DNA of 64,000 bases from Stratiolaelaps scimitus. Lineage: Eukaryota > Arthropoda > Arachnida > Mesostigmata > Laelapidae. The stretch is taken from NCBI GenBank assembly GCA_019614645.1, contig JABWDB010000004.1:1736001-1800000 (forward strand), read 5' to 3'. The notes beneath the pieces were generated by a model. It was not told the origin of the DNA. It did not search any database and worked only from the letters and a program-made list of their open reading frames with translations. Position 1 is the stretch's first letter; every line of letters starts with the position of its first letter. Positions 11,485 through 23,100 of this stretch are shown here, in pieces. The translations under genes were made by a program, and so were the position numbers.

Positions 11485-11543
11485 CCTTTCAATTAGTCTT
11501 GTCTAATTAACACGTAATACGCAGGAGCGTAGACACACAGCAT

Positions 11544-11602
11544 TAGCTCCTGTGGTAGAGCAGGCCCGATTCAATGTAGAATATGATAGACCGAATCCCG
11601 AC
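11544..11602 (+). other. tRNA-like sequence with strong D-arm motif
   Basis: TAGCTCCTGTGGTAGAGC fits the D-arm/A box of many tRNAs (TAGCTCAGTGGTAGAGC), and GACCGAATCCCG about 45 bases later resembles a B box with two changes. The anticodon arm does not pair convincingly. Best read as a degenerate tRNA-derived piece. Confidence 0.35.
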
Positions 11603-11848
11603 AAATTCGGGGCCCGTTTCTATTCGATTTATTGATACTACTCATCGAATTCGTGTCAACATTTCAATGAAGCCACTATGGCGTATTTAGTGGCCATGTC
11701 TTGATCGAGATGCAGGGAATGAACGCATGCTTGCCGTTTGGGGGAAAATCAAATAGAACAACCCATTAATCTATTACATATCACCGAGCAGTGATCAACT
11801 TCACCGCTGCCGTTGTTGTCTTGATCATTGCCGGCATACTAACATGTC

Positions 11849-11892
<44 letters not shown>
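11849..11892. repeat. Compound (TA)n(CA)n microsatellite
   Basis: TA dinucleotides change directly into CA dinucleotides. Confidence 0.95.
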
Positions 11893-13745
11893 TATGTTAG
11901 TACGTCTAGCAGTCTACGCCGAAAGGGATTTAGCTATTACATACGGCTGGCAGCAGCGATTAATTACCCGTGACTCGAAGTGCACGATATCAGTTCAGGA
12001 AACATTATTAGATCGGTGGTGGTGGCTCGAAAAACCGATCGAAAGTCTACCTGCCCATCTAACCAGCGGCTCGGCTGCCGTCCGCCCATGTTGTGGAGTA
12101 GGAGACAACGAGAAGATCACTGAAATATCGTCATCGGTAGCCAATACAGCCAATCGCTGCGGCCGCGGCGGTTCAGCCGCTGCCCGTCAAGCCGCATGAA
12201 TCGGACGTCCCACGGACGTTGCTGTTGCTCCGTAGCCGATGGTGGGGTGGTAGAAATCTCCCCACGATGTTCGTTCTTCAATCGAAGTGTCAACCGGGCC
12301 AGCGAAGCTCTCCTCTCGGGACAAGCTTGCCTCGATTTTTCGGGGTCCGGAGGATGGATCGCTGTCTCCGAGCGCGATGTAATGCTGTGTTCTGTAGCCT
12401 GTGACCGTATCTCGACGTTTGCGAGCATACGGATCGGATGGTTGGATGGACGGACAGACCCCAGACAGCAGCAACAACAACAGCGACAACTACAACAACA
12501 ACAGCGACAACACGAGAAGATCGAGAAGAAGAAGTAGGAACAGCGGCAGCAGAAGAAGTCGAAAAATCAATGAACGATGTGTACCAGTGAATGCTTGCTG
12601 GTCAATGCCTATGACGGCCACCAGATAGAGCAGCAGCAGCAGCGGCGGCGACGCCGGTCCGTGGCTGCACGGGCCAACGGTGTACCTCGATTAAAACGCA
12701 ATCCTCCCTCATACTTTGCTCCCAGCGAGTGATACGACCCCTACGAGTGACACGAAATATCTTCCAGTCGTCTTTTACGACGACGTCGGCGGCGGCGACG
12801 GCCAACGAGGGCTCTCTCTCTCTCTCTCTCTTATGCGTTATGGAGCGGTCATCGGTGCTTGGGGTAGTGGTCGTCGTCGTCGTCATCCAGCGACGGTAGT
12901 GCTGGCACCGCTAAATACGAGTGCGGTCATTCGCGGAATTTTTCTCACTCGGAGATATGAAAGGTAACAGCTTGATATAACGCGGGCAGGCTGACAGCAG
13001 AAGCTGGCCACCTCGGCAGAGCTGTGCGTGCTCATATAAACAGGTTAGCAACCAGCCGGGGTCTATCTCAATACGACGATGAACCGTTCAACAACCGCAA
13101 ATCTCGCGCAGAGAGTTTTCTTCATCAGTGTATCGACGAAGAAGAACATAATTGTTAAGACGTATCCATACCATTCATACGTATCGTAGAGCTTCGTAGG
13201 GCTTAACTGAAGAAAAAGCAAAAAAGGGCGAGTTGCTTTGAATCAAACGGCATTATGTCAGGACGCTTACCGATCATCTGCATACAAACTGATCTGCAGG
13301 CAGTAAATGTATTGGGACCGCAAGGTTATTATATATATACATATATATATATTTTTTAGGTTATTGTCAAACCTGAAGCCTCTTCACTACTAAAAATAGG
13401 TTTGCTCTCAAACATTTCCCACTGATTGGGGGCAGCTAGGGGGCTATTTGATACTTGCGTGAAATCGTTCATTTGAATTGTCTAGAAGGAAGACTTTAGC
13501 CTGTGTTGCCTCACAGCGTGTATGCTGTGTAGCCTCGGCTTTCTCAGCTAGAATATTATTTATGTGAATTGAATAACCAACGCAAGCTTCGTTAAACGCA
13601 CCTATCTGTGATGAAAATGAACAATCTCGCTCTACGTAGGAGTATATCAGACTGAAAGAGAGAGAGAGAGAGAGAGAGAGAGATTCCGCTAGTGTGTCGT
13701 AGGTCCAAACGAAGAAAAGAAGTTGAACCTCGCATTTGGGAGCAG

Positions 13746-13930
13746 ATGTCCTGTGCGTGCGTGACGTCCATGACCATCGTTCAACAAGTAGCCGAGCCGC
13801 AGGACCATTCGCATCGCCAATCTCAAGTGCGAGCCCGCCCGGCCAACTGAGTCCCGTAACAACCGATAACAAGGGAAGCGGCGTGTACATCAGTCCTCAC
13901 AGCGTTCATCTCGACATTCGACAGCAACGA
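13746..13930 (+). CDS. Candidate internal exon
   Basis: The acceptor CTCGCATTTGGGAGCAG ends at 13745, and the exon ends at CAACGA|GTGAGT. The 61-codon frame is Ser/Pro-rich, then reads VTTDNKGSGVYISPHSVHLD before IRQQR. This composition fits a disordered region of a regulatory protein. The frame stays open past the donor to 14164, so it could also be chance. No domain recognised. Confidence 0.35.
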
Positions 13931-14793
13931 GTGAGTCCATCGAAGACACACGGACGACCGGCGGCGGTGGTGGACGAAACAGCCCATGCCCGGGACCCAT
14001 CCGAGAGAGAGAGTCTCGCGCTGCCCCATTCCGTCGCTCGTCCATCCGGCCACAGACAATCGTCATCGTCGACGTCGCCGCCGTTATGGTCATTGTCTGT
14101 GTGTTGTCTCCTCTCACACAAACCACTTCCCCCTCCCCCCTTTGTCGATTTCTTTGGCCTGTGATACGATTGCTCGGCATGTCCAAGGGTATGTTCGTGT
14201 ATGTATCGGTGTGTGTACGTATCTGAAATCTCTGTTCCGTAGGGTTGCTGGTCCACAAAGCTACGGCTGGCCGGCCGGCCAGCCAGCCAGCCCATAGATT
14301 AGCGCCGTCTACACAGAACAGTCCATCGGTTGTGATCTGTTGAAAATTCTTCAAAAATAAATGCGACACGTAAGCGGCATCTCGAGCTCTACACAACTGA
14401 CTTCAGCATCAAGTGCGTTGAGCAGTGAGCACACAGACTGTACACAGATCTTCGCATCGTTCAGACGGCAACGTTCAGCTGAGGACGCTAGGTGCATTTC
14501 TAGACGGAGACAACAACTGCTTACGAAGCCAATTGGCTGGCGTTGTCTTCCGGGGGGTGGATGAGTGCCCAGAGCACGCAAAGCGCTTCCGCCAGAGGGT
14601 TGCCTTCCAGGAGGTCGACGAAACTTCGTTGACGGAGCTGGCACCTACGAGTGCCAAAGGCAGGCTTTGCTGCTACCAACGGATCAGGATCTAATATTCA
14701 TTTGGCAGGAGACGAAATGGCAGACTCGTCGAAACTGTTTTCGTTCGACCTGTATGTTTTCTTCTTTTGTTTCTGCTGGAATGGGTGATAGCT

Positions 14794-14922
14794 CATAACA
14801 TACATACAAAAAGAACAGCGCCTATGACGGCGCAAACAGCCTGCTACAATGAAATGTGTCATTTTTCGGGTGCGCAAAATGATAAGTCACCCTCAGTTAT
14901 CGAATGCTTTCGCTGCGTTGAT
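14794..14922. repeat. Left inner inverted repeat of the Tc1-family element
   Basis: Matches the reverse complement of 15922-16051 with few differences. It also encodes the last residues of the transposase, so repeat and coding sequence overlap at this end. The sequence outside 14794 has no counterpart to 16052-16152 on the other side. Confidence 0.85.
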
Positions 14923-15884
14923 TCTCGCTTTCTTGTACCAATTAGTACCGCGAGGCACGCCCTCGGTAATTATAACGTTAAAGATTTGGTTTGACATACA
15001 GTCAACGATATTTAGCATAATCTGGGCGCTGACCCAGTCCCAGGCCTACAACAACGCCTCTTTTAGTGCTTTCACAAATGTATGCTGTTGATTCGACGCA
15101 TATACTCGTCGGACAAGAATGTCTAAGAGGTTTTCCATCGGGTTGAGATCCGGAGAACACCCTGGTCACTCTAGGGTTTTAACTTTGTGCCATCCTAACC
15201 ACTCGCATGTACTCGCGCTGACAGGAATTGTTGGAAAATAATTGGCAGCCGATGAAATCTGCCCTGAACGGTAGTAGATTGTTGTTCAGCATCGGCTGAT
15301 AATCCTCGCTATTCGTTCGGGATGAGACGTAAGCGAGTGTGAGTTTGCCCAGCTCCCCAAGGTATAAAGCTTCTCGTCGCTAAAGACGATCTGAAGCAAC
15401 ATAGAACCGTTTAGATAGACGTATACCCTCAGGATACTATTTAAGAAAACGTTGCCCCAATATTCACCAATGTCCAGTCACTGTCCATATTGTTGAGAGC
15501 GATGTTTAGTTGGGCAGCCATGTGGCGTTGTTGGAGACGAGATCTTGTTTTCAGTTGCGCCCGTACGATATGCGGATAACGCTTAATTCTCCTTTAAACT
15601 GCTAATCTATGAGCCTGAAGGTTTAACTCTTGGCTACATGCTGGACACGTCGCGGTCGAATTCGAGGCCAGTCGACGACTGTACATGGCAGTTCGCTCGT
15701 TGACCTTTCGTGAACGTGCTTTGAACTCAGTAGTACCATACGTCGACGGAGTGCGTAAATAATTTCGCACTACACAACGACTTTTGGCAATTTTGCTGGC
15801 AATTGAAGCCAGGGTCTTTCCAGTTCGGTGTAAAGCAGTAATGACTGCTTTCTGCGTATTAGTAAGGCTCGAAACGTGTCCCAT
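14897..15884 (-). pseudogene. Tc1-family transposase, frameshifted and missing a catalytic residue
   Basis: Reads from ATG at 15884 down to TAA at 14899, about the length of a full Tc1 transposase (near 330 codons) but in several frames. The N-terminus is intact for about 60 residues and shows the paired helix-turn-helix region: MGHVSSLTNTQKAVITALHR and then IASKIAKSRCVVRNYL. The first catalytic motif VFSDEK is at about 15370-15388. SPDLNPMENLLDIL at about 15133-15153 carries the third acidic region. The segment that should hold the second catalytic Asp (usually QQDNA) is broken: the reading goes straight from FQQ-like to VSASTCEWL with the Asp-Asn codons lost, and the distance from the first motif is too short, suggesting a deletion of roughly 120 bases. 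C-terminal coding runs into the left inverted repeat. Confidence 0.85.
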
Positions 15885-15921
15885 GACTGCAGTACAGCGT
15901 GAATGCGCAACACAAACTGGA

Positions 15922-16152
15922 TCAACTCAGCGAAAACACTCGATAACTGAGGGTGACTTATCATTTTTCACACCCGAAAAATGACACATTTTATTGTAGC
16001 AGGCTGTTTGCTATGTCATATGTGCTGTGCTTTGCTGTATGTATGTTATGTGACACGTACATTAATCTCACACAGAATAAATGTCTCAAATGTGAATTCT
16101 TTATAACGATTTGTTGAAATATATGGGTGTCTTAAGTATATGCAGACCACTG
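15922..16152. repeat. Right terminal inverted repeat of the Tc1-family element
   Basis: Complete arm of about 230 bases. It ends in CAGACCACTG next to TA, the typical Tc1 tip (read inward CAGTGGTCTG). The first ATG of the transposase lies about 40 bases inside its inner edge. Confidence 0.85.
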
Positions 16153-17638
16153 TATATCGATCAGCCACGAGGTTAATCCCGCCTGTGATTTTAATTAGTT
16201 ATATTAATTTTTCAAATTGAAATCAAATATAACAAGCACAATCATCTCTTGTCTCTTTATCGCTTCAGACTATTATCACCGTTCCCAGCACCGACTTCAT
16301 TATCTCTATTTGATTGCCGATTGAATTGAGTTACCCCAAAACAACAGTGTCTGCCCGGAACGGTAATGGGGGTTATGATAAAATCTGAGCTTCGCCAATC
16401 CATTGTTGTGTGGCCAACTGTCGAGCGGCGAGGTGGCGATGATTACCAAACAGTTAATTATCGCAGATTGATCATCGCCAAGGATGCAACTGCGCATCAT
16501 ACGAACGGTACAACCGTCGTCATTCGTACAGTATATATATATATATATATACATAACTCGTAAAAAATAACAGTAATTGCCTGTCCGGCGGACTGCACTT
16601 TACAGATTCGGAGATTCTACTTTGAGAATTCGGCATGGCGTCGCCGCCGCCGCCACTGCTGTTGGCTGCCCCACAGAGCACAATCAATCAGTGCAATTAG
16701 ATAATGCAATTAGACGCCAAAGCTCAACAACAATGGCGACGGCGGGAACAACAACGGTTTTTGGATGTGGCAATTGGTGATCATTGGCTACGCGATTGCA
16801 TTCTCTATGTATGCAATCTCGATAGTGTATTCCTATGGGTACGGAGGAGAAATCGGGGGAAACGGGCCAAGTGATGAGCAACAATGTATATATATATATA
16901 GTAGACAGAACGGATGGAAGATATACTTGATCGACCCAGAATATCCACTCGAATAGAAGCCCATCCGGGATCCGAACGGGTGAATGTCGATACTCACAAG
17001 ACTCTCCCAAGGTGTTAGATATATAACCGCTAATAATCATTGGTGGCACTGTTTATTGTTACAATAATAATAATAAATATTATAATAAGTCTAGAAGAAT
17101 AATAGTGGTGATAATAGTAGCGAATCATAATGTGGTAATTCGTTCTTGTTGTTGTTCTGCTGCTGCTGCTTGTCCTTGCGGTTGTGTTAATACGTGTCCG
17201 TCTGGCGGCAGCTCCAGCCAGTTGAGTAAAACCGCGCGCGAGAGATAGGTCTGTATGACGGATATGACGCCGCTGACGGTAGCAGATCGCCGCGCTGCCC
17301 TGCACCGCGAGCAGATTAGATGTTGTTGGTTAGTCCATGGAGGCAGGTACCCGTTCATCTGTCTGTGTGTCTGTCTGGTGGCCGGATGGCATAGACGCGC
17401 CGTCGTTTGAAGGGAACCAAGGCAGAAAAAGAAAAAAAACTGTGATCAAGTTCAAGGACGTCGCCGGCCAAAGCAATGACGACCCCAGGAATATCCAGCG
17501 GATCAGCGGCGGCCGACACGGCAGCAACAGCCACAGAAGCAGAGCAGAACTGAGCCGGAGGAGCAGCAACAGCTGCAGACAAATAAACAGACTTTGCGAA
17601 GCGCACGAAGTTAAATACGTCATCCCCGCACCTCCATG

Positions 17639-17639
17639 G

Positions 17640-17681
<42 letters not shown>

Positions 17682-17693
17682 CTGATATATATA
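17639..17693. repeat. (TA)n microsatellite
   Basis: TA run with a GTATA and a CTGATA interruption. Confidence 0.95.
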
Positions 17694-17864
17694 GCAGAAG
17701 AAAGAAAACTGGAGCTACGCTAAGCCACCGCAAATAGCAGTGGTAGCTCTAGTGTAGCTAGTGGTGGCAATCGTAGTTGCCGCAGCAGACACAGCAGGAA
17801 AAAGCTATTCTCACCGATTGTAAACACGGTGAACAACCACAGGCAACAGTAACAGTAAACAGGA

Positions 17865-17916
17865 GCTGCAGCAGCAGCAGCAGCAACAACACCAACAACA
17901 ACAGCAACAACCACAA
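17865..17916. repeat. CAG/CAA triplet repeat
   Basis: Mixed CAG and CAA units; no supported coding frame uses it. Confidence 0.9.
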
Positions 17917-18544
17917 CGATAGAGCCTAGCTGGCCAACAACCACAACGAGGACATTAGCAGCGGTACTGCTAGCTACAAACAAGGGCAATTATATCATAG
18001 ACGAGCCGCTGATCACCACTCTTCCTCTATCTGCTGCCTTCCGAGAAACCATCACTCTCAGTAACCTGCGACGGCTATCGCGGTGTTTGCACACTCGCGT
18101 ATGCATACACACACACACACACACACTGTCTCATACAGTTTACACAGACAAGTGACGCACACCCGCATGCAGAGGCGAGACAGACTCGCATGACGTGCAA
18201 ACAAGCGGCTAACCAGACGACCCGGTAGAGAGAGAGAGAGAGACACGCTGTCAGGCCAGCACTCAAACAGACAGATAAAACTAGCCAACTATTAGCCATC
18301 TAGATGGACAAACAACAGCGTGATTAGGAAGGTGACGACTACTGTGAGCTGGTGGAAGCGGTAAGCGGTGATCCATTGACGGCGACGACAAGCCAACTTA
18401 TGGTTGTCGTTCTGGAGTTGTCTGTATACTATGCGGTAGTCGATGAAAACAAGTCCACTAACAAGACGGAAACGGACGAAGTACACGAAGGCGTATGGCC
18501 TGTTTAAGATCTGCCTTAAAAACGCCACCATACAGGCAGGCGCA

Positions 18545-18808
18545 TCATACAGAAGACGAGGCGAGATCTAGTTTATCAGGGCGCAAAACGCGAGCGTTCG
18601 TGCTGTCATATGCTTCTGCCGCCGGTGCCGCCGTCACCGCTGCTGCTGCTGCTGTTGTTGTTGACGTGAGAGTGCACCGGAGACTAAATGGTTGTAGGTT
18701 GACGGCGAAGCTGAGCGGGCATCGGTAGACAACGTCTTTGAGGTCGCTCACGTGCATATCGCGGCCTGTGTATAGCGTACCAGTGAGTCGTATAGTCCGT
18801 ATAGCCAA
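18545..18808 (-). CDS. Unassigned open frame with alanine run
   Basis: An 87-codon minus-strand frame ending in TGA. It contains GRDMHVSDLKDVVYRCPLSF, then a threonine/alanine run coded by a triplet repeat, then AYDSTNARVLRPDKLDLA. There is no ATG and no strong acceptor, so it would have to be an exon with an unseen boundary. The alanine run may simply reflect the repeat. Confidence 0.25.
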   Translation of the reverse strand: MAIRTIRLTGTLYTGRDMHVSDLKDVVYRCPLSFAVNLQPFSLRCTLTSTTTAAAAAVTAAPAAEAYDSTNARVLRPDKLDLASSSV

Positions 18809-19901
18809 TGGACCCCATGGAGTCGACGGACATTCGGCGACTTCGTCGGCTCGTTGAAATGATTCGTGAAGTGTTAATGCTTGTAGCTACTAATGCTGGT
18901 TGTCGCCGCTGAATAACAGCGGCAGTCGTCGTTGTAGTGCTGCTGCGCGTAACGGCGCACCTCCGTAATGGGCTGAGCCCTCTGACGGTCCGACGTAGAT
19001 GCCGGTCGAAGCCAAAGTGGTACTGGTTCTACTGGCTTCTCTTCTTTCATCGACTGCTCCCGAACCAGCTACACCTGTCACTGTGGGAACCGGGTGTCGA
19101 GCGAGTCCCATCCAAGTACAATCGAATGATGCAGAATGCAGTTGTAGAACAGTGACGCTACGCGCACAAACAGCATGTTGGCCACCCATGAATCCGATGC
19201 CATACGACCCCTGGGCGTTTGCCGACAGCAGGCATTCTGCCGCGGCCGCCCGGAGGCGTTTTAACGATAACAAATCTAAGTGACAAAATTGTCGGGAAAT
19301 GTAATTCGGATTGGCCAGAACACCATCGCTGGCAGAGTTCAACTTGAACTTCCGCTCAATAGAGTGACGACGCATCACTCGCTCGACCGGTGAATGCCAC
19401 GTATGAATAATATAATAATAACTTGTAGACCAGGAGGATGCTTTACAATATTTAGCTTAACGTTGTGTTGGCGTTGGGATTTTACCACATATAGAACTGC
19501 ACATTGCATAGTTAACTATATCGTTGCCCTTCTGATTTTTTCTTATAGAAGCTGATACCGTTGACGTGAAGAGCACGCATACCTCTTGACTTACTTGAGA
19601 ATCGTGAGGTTTATATGAAGTTTACACGAACTTTTTTACATCCATGCGGAGTCGCTCTGAAGCGTTCTCTTGAATCGTTTATAGTGAATCCCGTTGTCCG
19701 CGACATGATCCCTCTCTCTGTCTCTCTCGGATTAAAAATAAGCCAATCGTTTTTGGCCAATTTAAATGTCTCATCATCTTTGTACAATAGCGTCCTTCGA
19801 GCTGCTTCGCCCAGCCACTGTTTCCGACCATCAATAGGAAATTACATAGCACAGCAACGGACGCGTATATTAGATATTGACTGATTTCGCTCGAGATGTA
19901 G

Positions 19902-20192
19902 CATGATGGTACGGAGCGCGACTGTGTTGTCAACGGAAGTGACACACCTGCCGTTTGCCGAGTTTCCCATGCGTACGAAGAAGAACTGACGAAGAGATTC
20001 AGAGACAACGTCAGCCAAATAGCGACGCTGTCCGTAAGACGTGACGGTTCGTGGTCGAAGATTGAAGATTCAGCAAATGATTTAATGAACCACCGTTCAA
20101 TGTTTGACTGTGCCGATCAACCAGAAAATCGTGTCACTGAGAGACCAGTCAGCTTATTGAATAGGGGACACGCGTGGTGTGATATTGAGTGA
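19902..20192 (+). CDS. Unassigned open frame, acidic and polar
   Basis: 96 codons open from the stop TAG at 19899 to TGA at 20190, with no ATG near its start. The product is balanced in charge: SHAYEEELTKRFRDNVSQIA, then RRDGSWSKIEDSANDLMNHR and ERPVSLLNRGHAW. The DNA just downstream holds further protein-like pieces in other frames (for example VDGRRKSYYNDPALRLLTRS near 20250-20310). This could be a decayed gene or a transposon remnant. I did not recognise a family. Confidence 0.35.
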   Translation, partial: HDGTERDCVVNGSDTPAVCRVSHAYEEELTKRFRDNVSQIATLSVRRDGSWSKIEDSANDLMNHRSMFDCADQPENRVTERPVSLLNRGHAWCDIE

Positions 20193-23100
20193 CAAAGTTT
20201 ACGATGGAATCAAAAATGCTCGTTGTCCATTATACATATCGTGTGCGAAGTAGATGGACGCCGAAAGTCGTATTACAACGATCCCGCCCTCCGTCTGTTG
20301 ACCCGTTCTGAACTTAAACGATACGAAATCTCTTTCTAGACGGAACAGTTAAAGTATCGGAGTGCGATTAGATCTGATCAGCAAAAATTGCATCCTCCTC
20401 ATAAATGTGCAGACGTACACGGCAAGTGACTACTACAGAGGTTTTGCTATATGTAGCTAGCATTTTTGAACCGAACATGAATTTATCGGATCGAAAGCCG
20501 GGTATCTGTGGCTTACACAATACGAAAGGCTATTTCACTACGGCCGACTAACGTCTAAGACCAACGTCGACTTCTACGAGTGCAGATTAGGTCTGCTTTT
20601 GCATGCTATGCGCCAGAACACTTGTTCCGGTCAAGTTCAACACGTTCGTAAGCGACTCCGGAGCGCCATCAGCGACAGATTCATCTAGAGTAGATCGGGC
20701 GGGACGAGCAACGAGATTACAGATGAGAAGTCAAGACTGACTTCATAATCAGCCCTTGTCACGAAACATCACCCCCGGATATCGGTCAGCGCTGGCCGAG
20801 TCGACGGAGCCCAGATGCGACGGACCAACAGGGACACACCGTCAATCTCCATATCCACAGCGCTCCGTGCGGCGTCGCCTTCGAACATCGAACTCCTGGG
20901 AAGCGCTGGCATCCTTGCTGCTGTTCCGGTACGCTTATTGTTATATCATTATCAACCGAAGCCCCTCTATTTCTTTCTCTCTCTCTCTGTCTCTCGCAAA
21001 ACAAATTTTTGACGATAACCCCCTATTGGTAACATTACGCAGCTCTCATACCTTTGGCGTCGGATTTTGGACCAAGTCGGGACATCTTAACCGCGATATT
21101 TCGCCGGATATTTCAGAGCAGCGTTGGTTGCCACCCCACAATGTGGAAGATTTCAGCGTTGGGAGCTAGAAAGTGACGATGAGCAAACGATGACCGAGCA
21201 ACACTAGCAAAGTCGAACCGGCCTGAAATTGCCGAATATGAAAGGGGCGGAGACAGTGGAGCCGAGCAGTGGGGTAGCCGAAATCTGCACCAGCGTGGCT
21301 GAAATCTACATATACAGGTTGGCGCGCGTAGAACGAAGTCGTCACCGAAAAATGCGGCGATCCTCAATTGTGAACGAGTGCGACAGTGACGAAATGATTT
21401 TCCCTCTGAAAGATGGCGGATGAGCCGTAGTGAAACCCTCGCCCGGGACGGCGGATTGGCTCGGCCAGCTGACAATGTCCACAGACGGCGCTCGCTCGCT
21501 CGCAGATCGTGGACGAGCGAGCGTGTTGGGCAATGCCACGCAGGCGGACAGTGGCACCTATCCGTATCGATATACGCGTGTGACTGCCTATGCGTATAGT
21601 GATGAATACATAGCCGGGCGGGATTCGGGCGATCGGGTTCGACTTGTTCAATTTAACGTCCGCCGTCGCTGATGTCGAATGACTTCGGCGGGTTGTTGGC
21701 GGGGAGGGGGAACAAGCCCAGGCCAGAGAATGGCAGATGAGCGTCACGAAGATACGGGACGCACAAGATCCAGAAGGAGGCGGCGGCGGCGGCAGAAATC
21801 ATGAAAATTAACTTAGTTGCTCTTTCGTGATGGTGATCCCATTCCCTGGCTCCGGCTTCCTTCGCGCGAATATCCACGCCAATTGCGTGCGTAGCATAGT
21901 GTTAGTCAATGCGTTTTGACTGTTGCCGTGGCGGCGGCGGCCGTCGGCAGTATCAGCAGCTTGGAGAGACGCGGACTGTCCTTCCCAACCCGTCGTCATC
22001 GTTCTTATTGTTGATGTTCGATTGCGGCTGTCTATGCCAACGATATGATTGGCCAACGGGATGGGTTCGACAGCGCCGGCACCTGATCCAGCGTTCGCGA
22101 TTTCTCTCGGTCACACAATCAAATGTCTGTATGCTTCGAACTGCTCACAACGCGCTCAATGCGACTGTGTTTGCCGTGGGATGACACCCAAGACGTAACA
22201 GCAGCAGCAGCAGCAGCAATAGCACCCGGGACAGCGCGGGCATTACTGGCAAACGTCGCCCGAAGTCACAAACAGCAGCGGGGACGTCTATGAAAGAAAC
22301 GGGAGACGGGGCTCTTGTTTTTCGCAGCTTCATGCATATACCCATATACATGCATGTAGACCAAACGTATGCGACGTGGTGGCCAGCAGCACGTATGTAT
22401 ACCCGTATTTATTTAACTTGTCAGATCAAAGAGGTTCTTGATCGAGAGGGCTGCAATCGAATCGAACCAATATCAGCTCGCATTCACCCTCCTGAGCCAC
22501 AAAAGGGATATATATATATATATATATATATAGATGGATGCATATGCATCACTCCTGCCACTACGACCCCACCAAGCGGCCTATTGTTGCCTCTGCCGCT
22601 GTTGTTGTTGTTGCCGTTGTTTGGTTCGCTCTTCGTGTTATGTTCGATGGCTGGTAGTCCACTGTTGTTGTTCCGTTGTCGTAGTCGTCTGACGTTACAC
22701 CGGCAGTAGTTGATCGCCGTTGAATCCCATCATTTTATTGCTCGAACGGCAAACGGTGCTCGCCGCACCTTTCAGTAGGAGCTGATCATTGGCCCGCGAG
22801 TTCTTCATCTTCTTGGATTTTGTCTTCGTCACTTTTTCATTTTTCACCCTTCCCTGCCTTTATGATCTGCTATTTGGCGTTGACGGTTTGGCGTTCGAAC
22901 GGACGCCGATCGATCGATCGATCGATCGAGCGGCGCGTTGCGGTCGACGCTTGTGTTTGTGTAAGCCTCTGTGAGCACGGGACTGCGGAAGTGACTTGAC
23001 CGTAGTAACATTCTCGACTGGGCTCTGCCGCCGTGTGTGTGTTTGTGTGTGTCTGTTTGTGTTCGGAGAGGGAGAGGCTTCCGACGCGCTGAACATTGGC

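Larger units (their letters stand above)
11485..13745. other. No supported gene
   Basis: A tRNA-like piece, a TA/CA repeat, CAA and CAG runs (12465-12530), a CT run (12810-12830) and a GA run (13656-13683). Open frames here are short or repeat-driven. Confidence 0.5.
14794..16152 (-). mobile_element. Decayed Tc1-family DNA transposon, left tip missing
   Basis: A DNA transposon of the IS630/Tc1/mariner superfamily, seen from long matching inverted ends around a frameshifted transposase read on the minus strand. The inner arms 14794-14922 and 15922-16051 are near-perfect reverse complements, sharing for example CATAACATACATAC, CAAACAGCCTGCTAC and GATAAGTCACCCTCAG. The right arm runs on to 16152, where it ends in the Tc1-type terminus CAGTGGTCTGCATATAC (minus strand) followed by TA at 16153, the usual target. 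The left side stops matching at 14794 and has no CAGTG end, so about 100 bases are missing there. With an intact left end the inverted repeats would be about 230 bases, like the long-repeat Tc1 elements such as Minos or S. The copy cannot be autonomous. Confidence 0.9.
16155..18544. other. Repeat-rich, no supported gene
   Basis: TA, CA, GA and CAG microsatellites. A plus frame at 17337-17640 holds IKFKDVAG, which matches a short stretch of FtsH-type AAA proteases, but nothing around it fits. A degenerate B-box-like GTTCGGATCCC lies at about 16965 (minus). Confidence 0.45.

Noticed and set aside
14849..15091. Plus-strand open frame over the left end of the Tc1 element
   Set aside because: Antisense shadow of the transposase C-terminus and inverted repeat.
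16950..17000. B-box-like GTTCGGATCCC on the minus strand
   Set aside because: No A box at a sensible distance and no match to the SINE body.
17337..17640. IKFKDVAG in a plus-strand frame, matching a short FtsH/AFG3L2-type AAA protease motif
   Set aside because: Only eight residues match; the sequence before and after shares nothing with the family, and no Walker motif follows.
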